From NCBI GenBank assembly GCA_031546805.1, contig JAVBJW010000008.1, positions 1-6,281 of the forward strand: 6,281 bases of DNA, written 5' to 3'. Positions 5,946-6,281 of the stretch are shown piece by piece. Source of the DNA: Mesenet sp031546805. Lineage in GTDB: Bacteria > Pseudomonadota > Alphaproteobacteria > Rickettsiales > Anaplasmataceae. How positions within the stretch are numbered: the stretch's first letter is position 1; the number at the start of each line of letters is the position of its first letter. The translations under genes and the position numbers were made by a program. The notes below the pieces were generated by a model that ran no database searches, was not told the DNA's origin, and worked only from the letters and a program-made list of their open reading frames with translations.

Positions 5946-6028
5946 GGAGGAGTGACCGAGTGGTTAAAGGTAACAGACTGTAAATCTGTCCGCGTTTGCG
6001 TACGTAGGTTCAAATCCTACCTCCTCTA
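5946..6028 (+). tRNA. tRNA-Tyr (anticodon GUA)
   Basis: This is a class II tRNA. The acceptor GGAGGAG (5946-5952) pairs with CTCCTCT (6021-6027), the outermost pair being a G-T wobble. The D-stem is ACC/GGT, the anticodon stem ACAGA/TCTGT (5973-5977 and 5985-5989) encloses CTGTAAA, a long variable arm follows (CGC-GTTT-GCG), and the T-arm is GTAGG-TTCAAAT-CCTAC. The anticodon GTA at 5980-5982 reads UAU and UAC. The discriminator is A6028 and no CCA is encoded, so the end must be added by tRNA nucleotidyltransferase. It lies only 9 nt before tRNA-Gly and ahead of tuf, implying a shared precursor. Confidence 0.96.
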
Positions 6029-6037
6029 TTATTTAGT

Positions 6038-6108
6038 GCGGGTATAGCTCAATGGTAGAGCTCTAGCCTTCCAAGCTAGTGACGTGGGTTCAATTCCCAC
6101 TATCCGCT
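6038..6108 (+). tRNA. tRNA-Gly (anticodon UCC)
   Basis: The acceptor GCGGGTA (6038-6044) pairs with TATCCGC (6101-6107) with one G-T wobble. The D-arm is GCTC/GAGC, the anticodon stem CTAGC/GCTAG (6063-6067 and 6075-6079) encloses CTTCCAA, and the T-arm is GTGGG-TTCAATT-CCCAC. The anticodon TCC at 6070-6072 reads GGA and GGG. The discriminator is T6108, usual for bacterial tRNA-Gly, and no CCA is encoded. Six T residues follow (6110-6115), which together with the stable tRNA fold could cause partial termination before tuf. Confidence 0.96.
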
Positions 6109-6148
6109 CTTTTTTATATTTTTAGTATGTTTAAAAGGTAAGGACCAA

Positions 6149-6281
6149 ATGGCAAAAGAAAAAGAAGAAGAGAAGAAGTTTCACATGAACACAGGGACGA
6201 TAGGACACGTTGATCATGGGAAGACAACGTTAACAGCAGCAATAACAAAAGTGTTAGCAAGCAAAGGAAGGGCTAAGGCTA
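6149..6281 (+). CDS. tuf: Elongation factor Tu, N-terminal fragment cut by the window edge
   Basis: EF-Tu carries aminoacyl-tRNA to the ribosomal A site as a GTP complex. Only the first 44 codons are present. The G1/P-loop GHVDHGKT at residues 19-26, continuing into TLTAAITKVL, identifies it clearly. AAGGA (6140-6144) precedes the ATG by 4 nt, a good though closely spaced ribosome-binding site. The gene follows tRNA-Tyr and tRNA-Gly by 40 nt and probably shares their transcript. The N-terminus is unusual: a charged MAKEKEEEKK start, then FHMNTGTIGHVDHGKT where most bacteria have KPHVNVGTIGHVDHGKT or KPHINIGTIGHVDHGKT. About two in five codons end in G or C, seemingly more than in the neighbouring AT-rich genes. 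Strong expression selection or a different origin could explain that. Confidence 0.95.
   Translation, partial: MAKEKEEEKKFHMNTGTIGHVDHGKTTLTAAITKVLASKGRAKA

Noticed and set aside
1..6281. CRISPR array, toxin-antitoxin pair, phage or other defence system
   Set aside because: I saw no spaced direct repeats, no recognisable defence or phage proteins and no unexplained gene cluster; apart from one unknown membrane protein and a dead transposase, the genes are ordinary housekeeping ones.

Overview
The window is about 70% A+T and carries mainly housekeeping genes. The S1, Cmk and RlmB sequences, the very low GC, the order rlmB (divergent) / tRNA-Tyr / tRNA-Gly / tuf, and a decayed IS5-type transposase together suggest an obligate intracellular alphaproteobacterium of the order Rickettsiales. 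I cannot fix the family or genus from this window. Its EF-Tu N-terminus does not match what I recall of Rickettsia, Wolbachia, Ehrlichia or Anaplasma, so a less well-known lineage is possible.

Layout. Positions 1-511 hold the 3' part of an IS5-family (IS427/IS1031-like) transposase broken by several frameshifts, a stop and a small deletion. A plausible promoter follows, then lgt (prolipoprotein diacylglyceryl transferase, 625-1401). cutA (1559-1879) comes next, preceded by a perfect 20-bp palindrome that overlaps its likely -10 box. tRNA-Gln(UUG) at 1938-2012 has its own TTGACA promoter and an encoded CCA. It is followed 22 nt later by an unrecognised 185-aa two-helix membrane protein (2035-2592).

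The minus strand then carries a compact translation/nucleotide operon read leftwards: rlmB (GTG start at 5781), cmk (overlapping rlmB by one base, TAATG) and rpsA (563 aa, six S1 repeats, ending at 2669, convergent with the membrane protein). The region 5782-5945 is a divergent promoter region. To its right tRNA-Tyr(GUA), tRNA-Gly(UCC) and the first 44 codons of tuf run on the plus strand to the window edge.

Functionally, most of the window serves translation: an rRNA methyltransferase, ribosomal protein S1, three tRNAs and EF-Tu. cmk supplies CDP for nucleotide synthesis and lgt starts lipoprotein maturation. I do not see a previously undescribed system. The points most worth a second look are the palindrome at the cutA promoter, the odd EF-Tu N-terminus, the orphan membrane protein behind tRNA-Gln and the loop insertions in S1.
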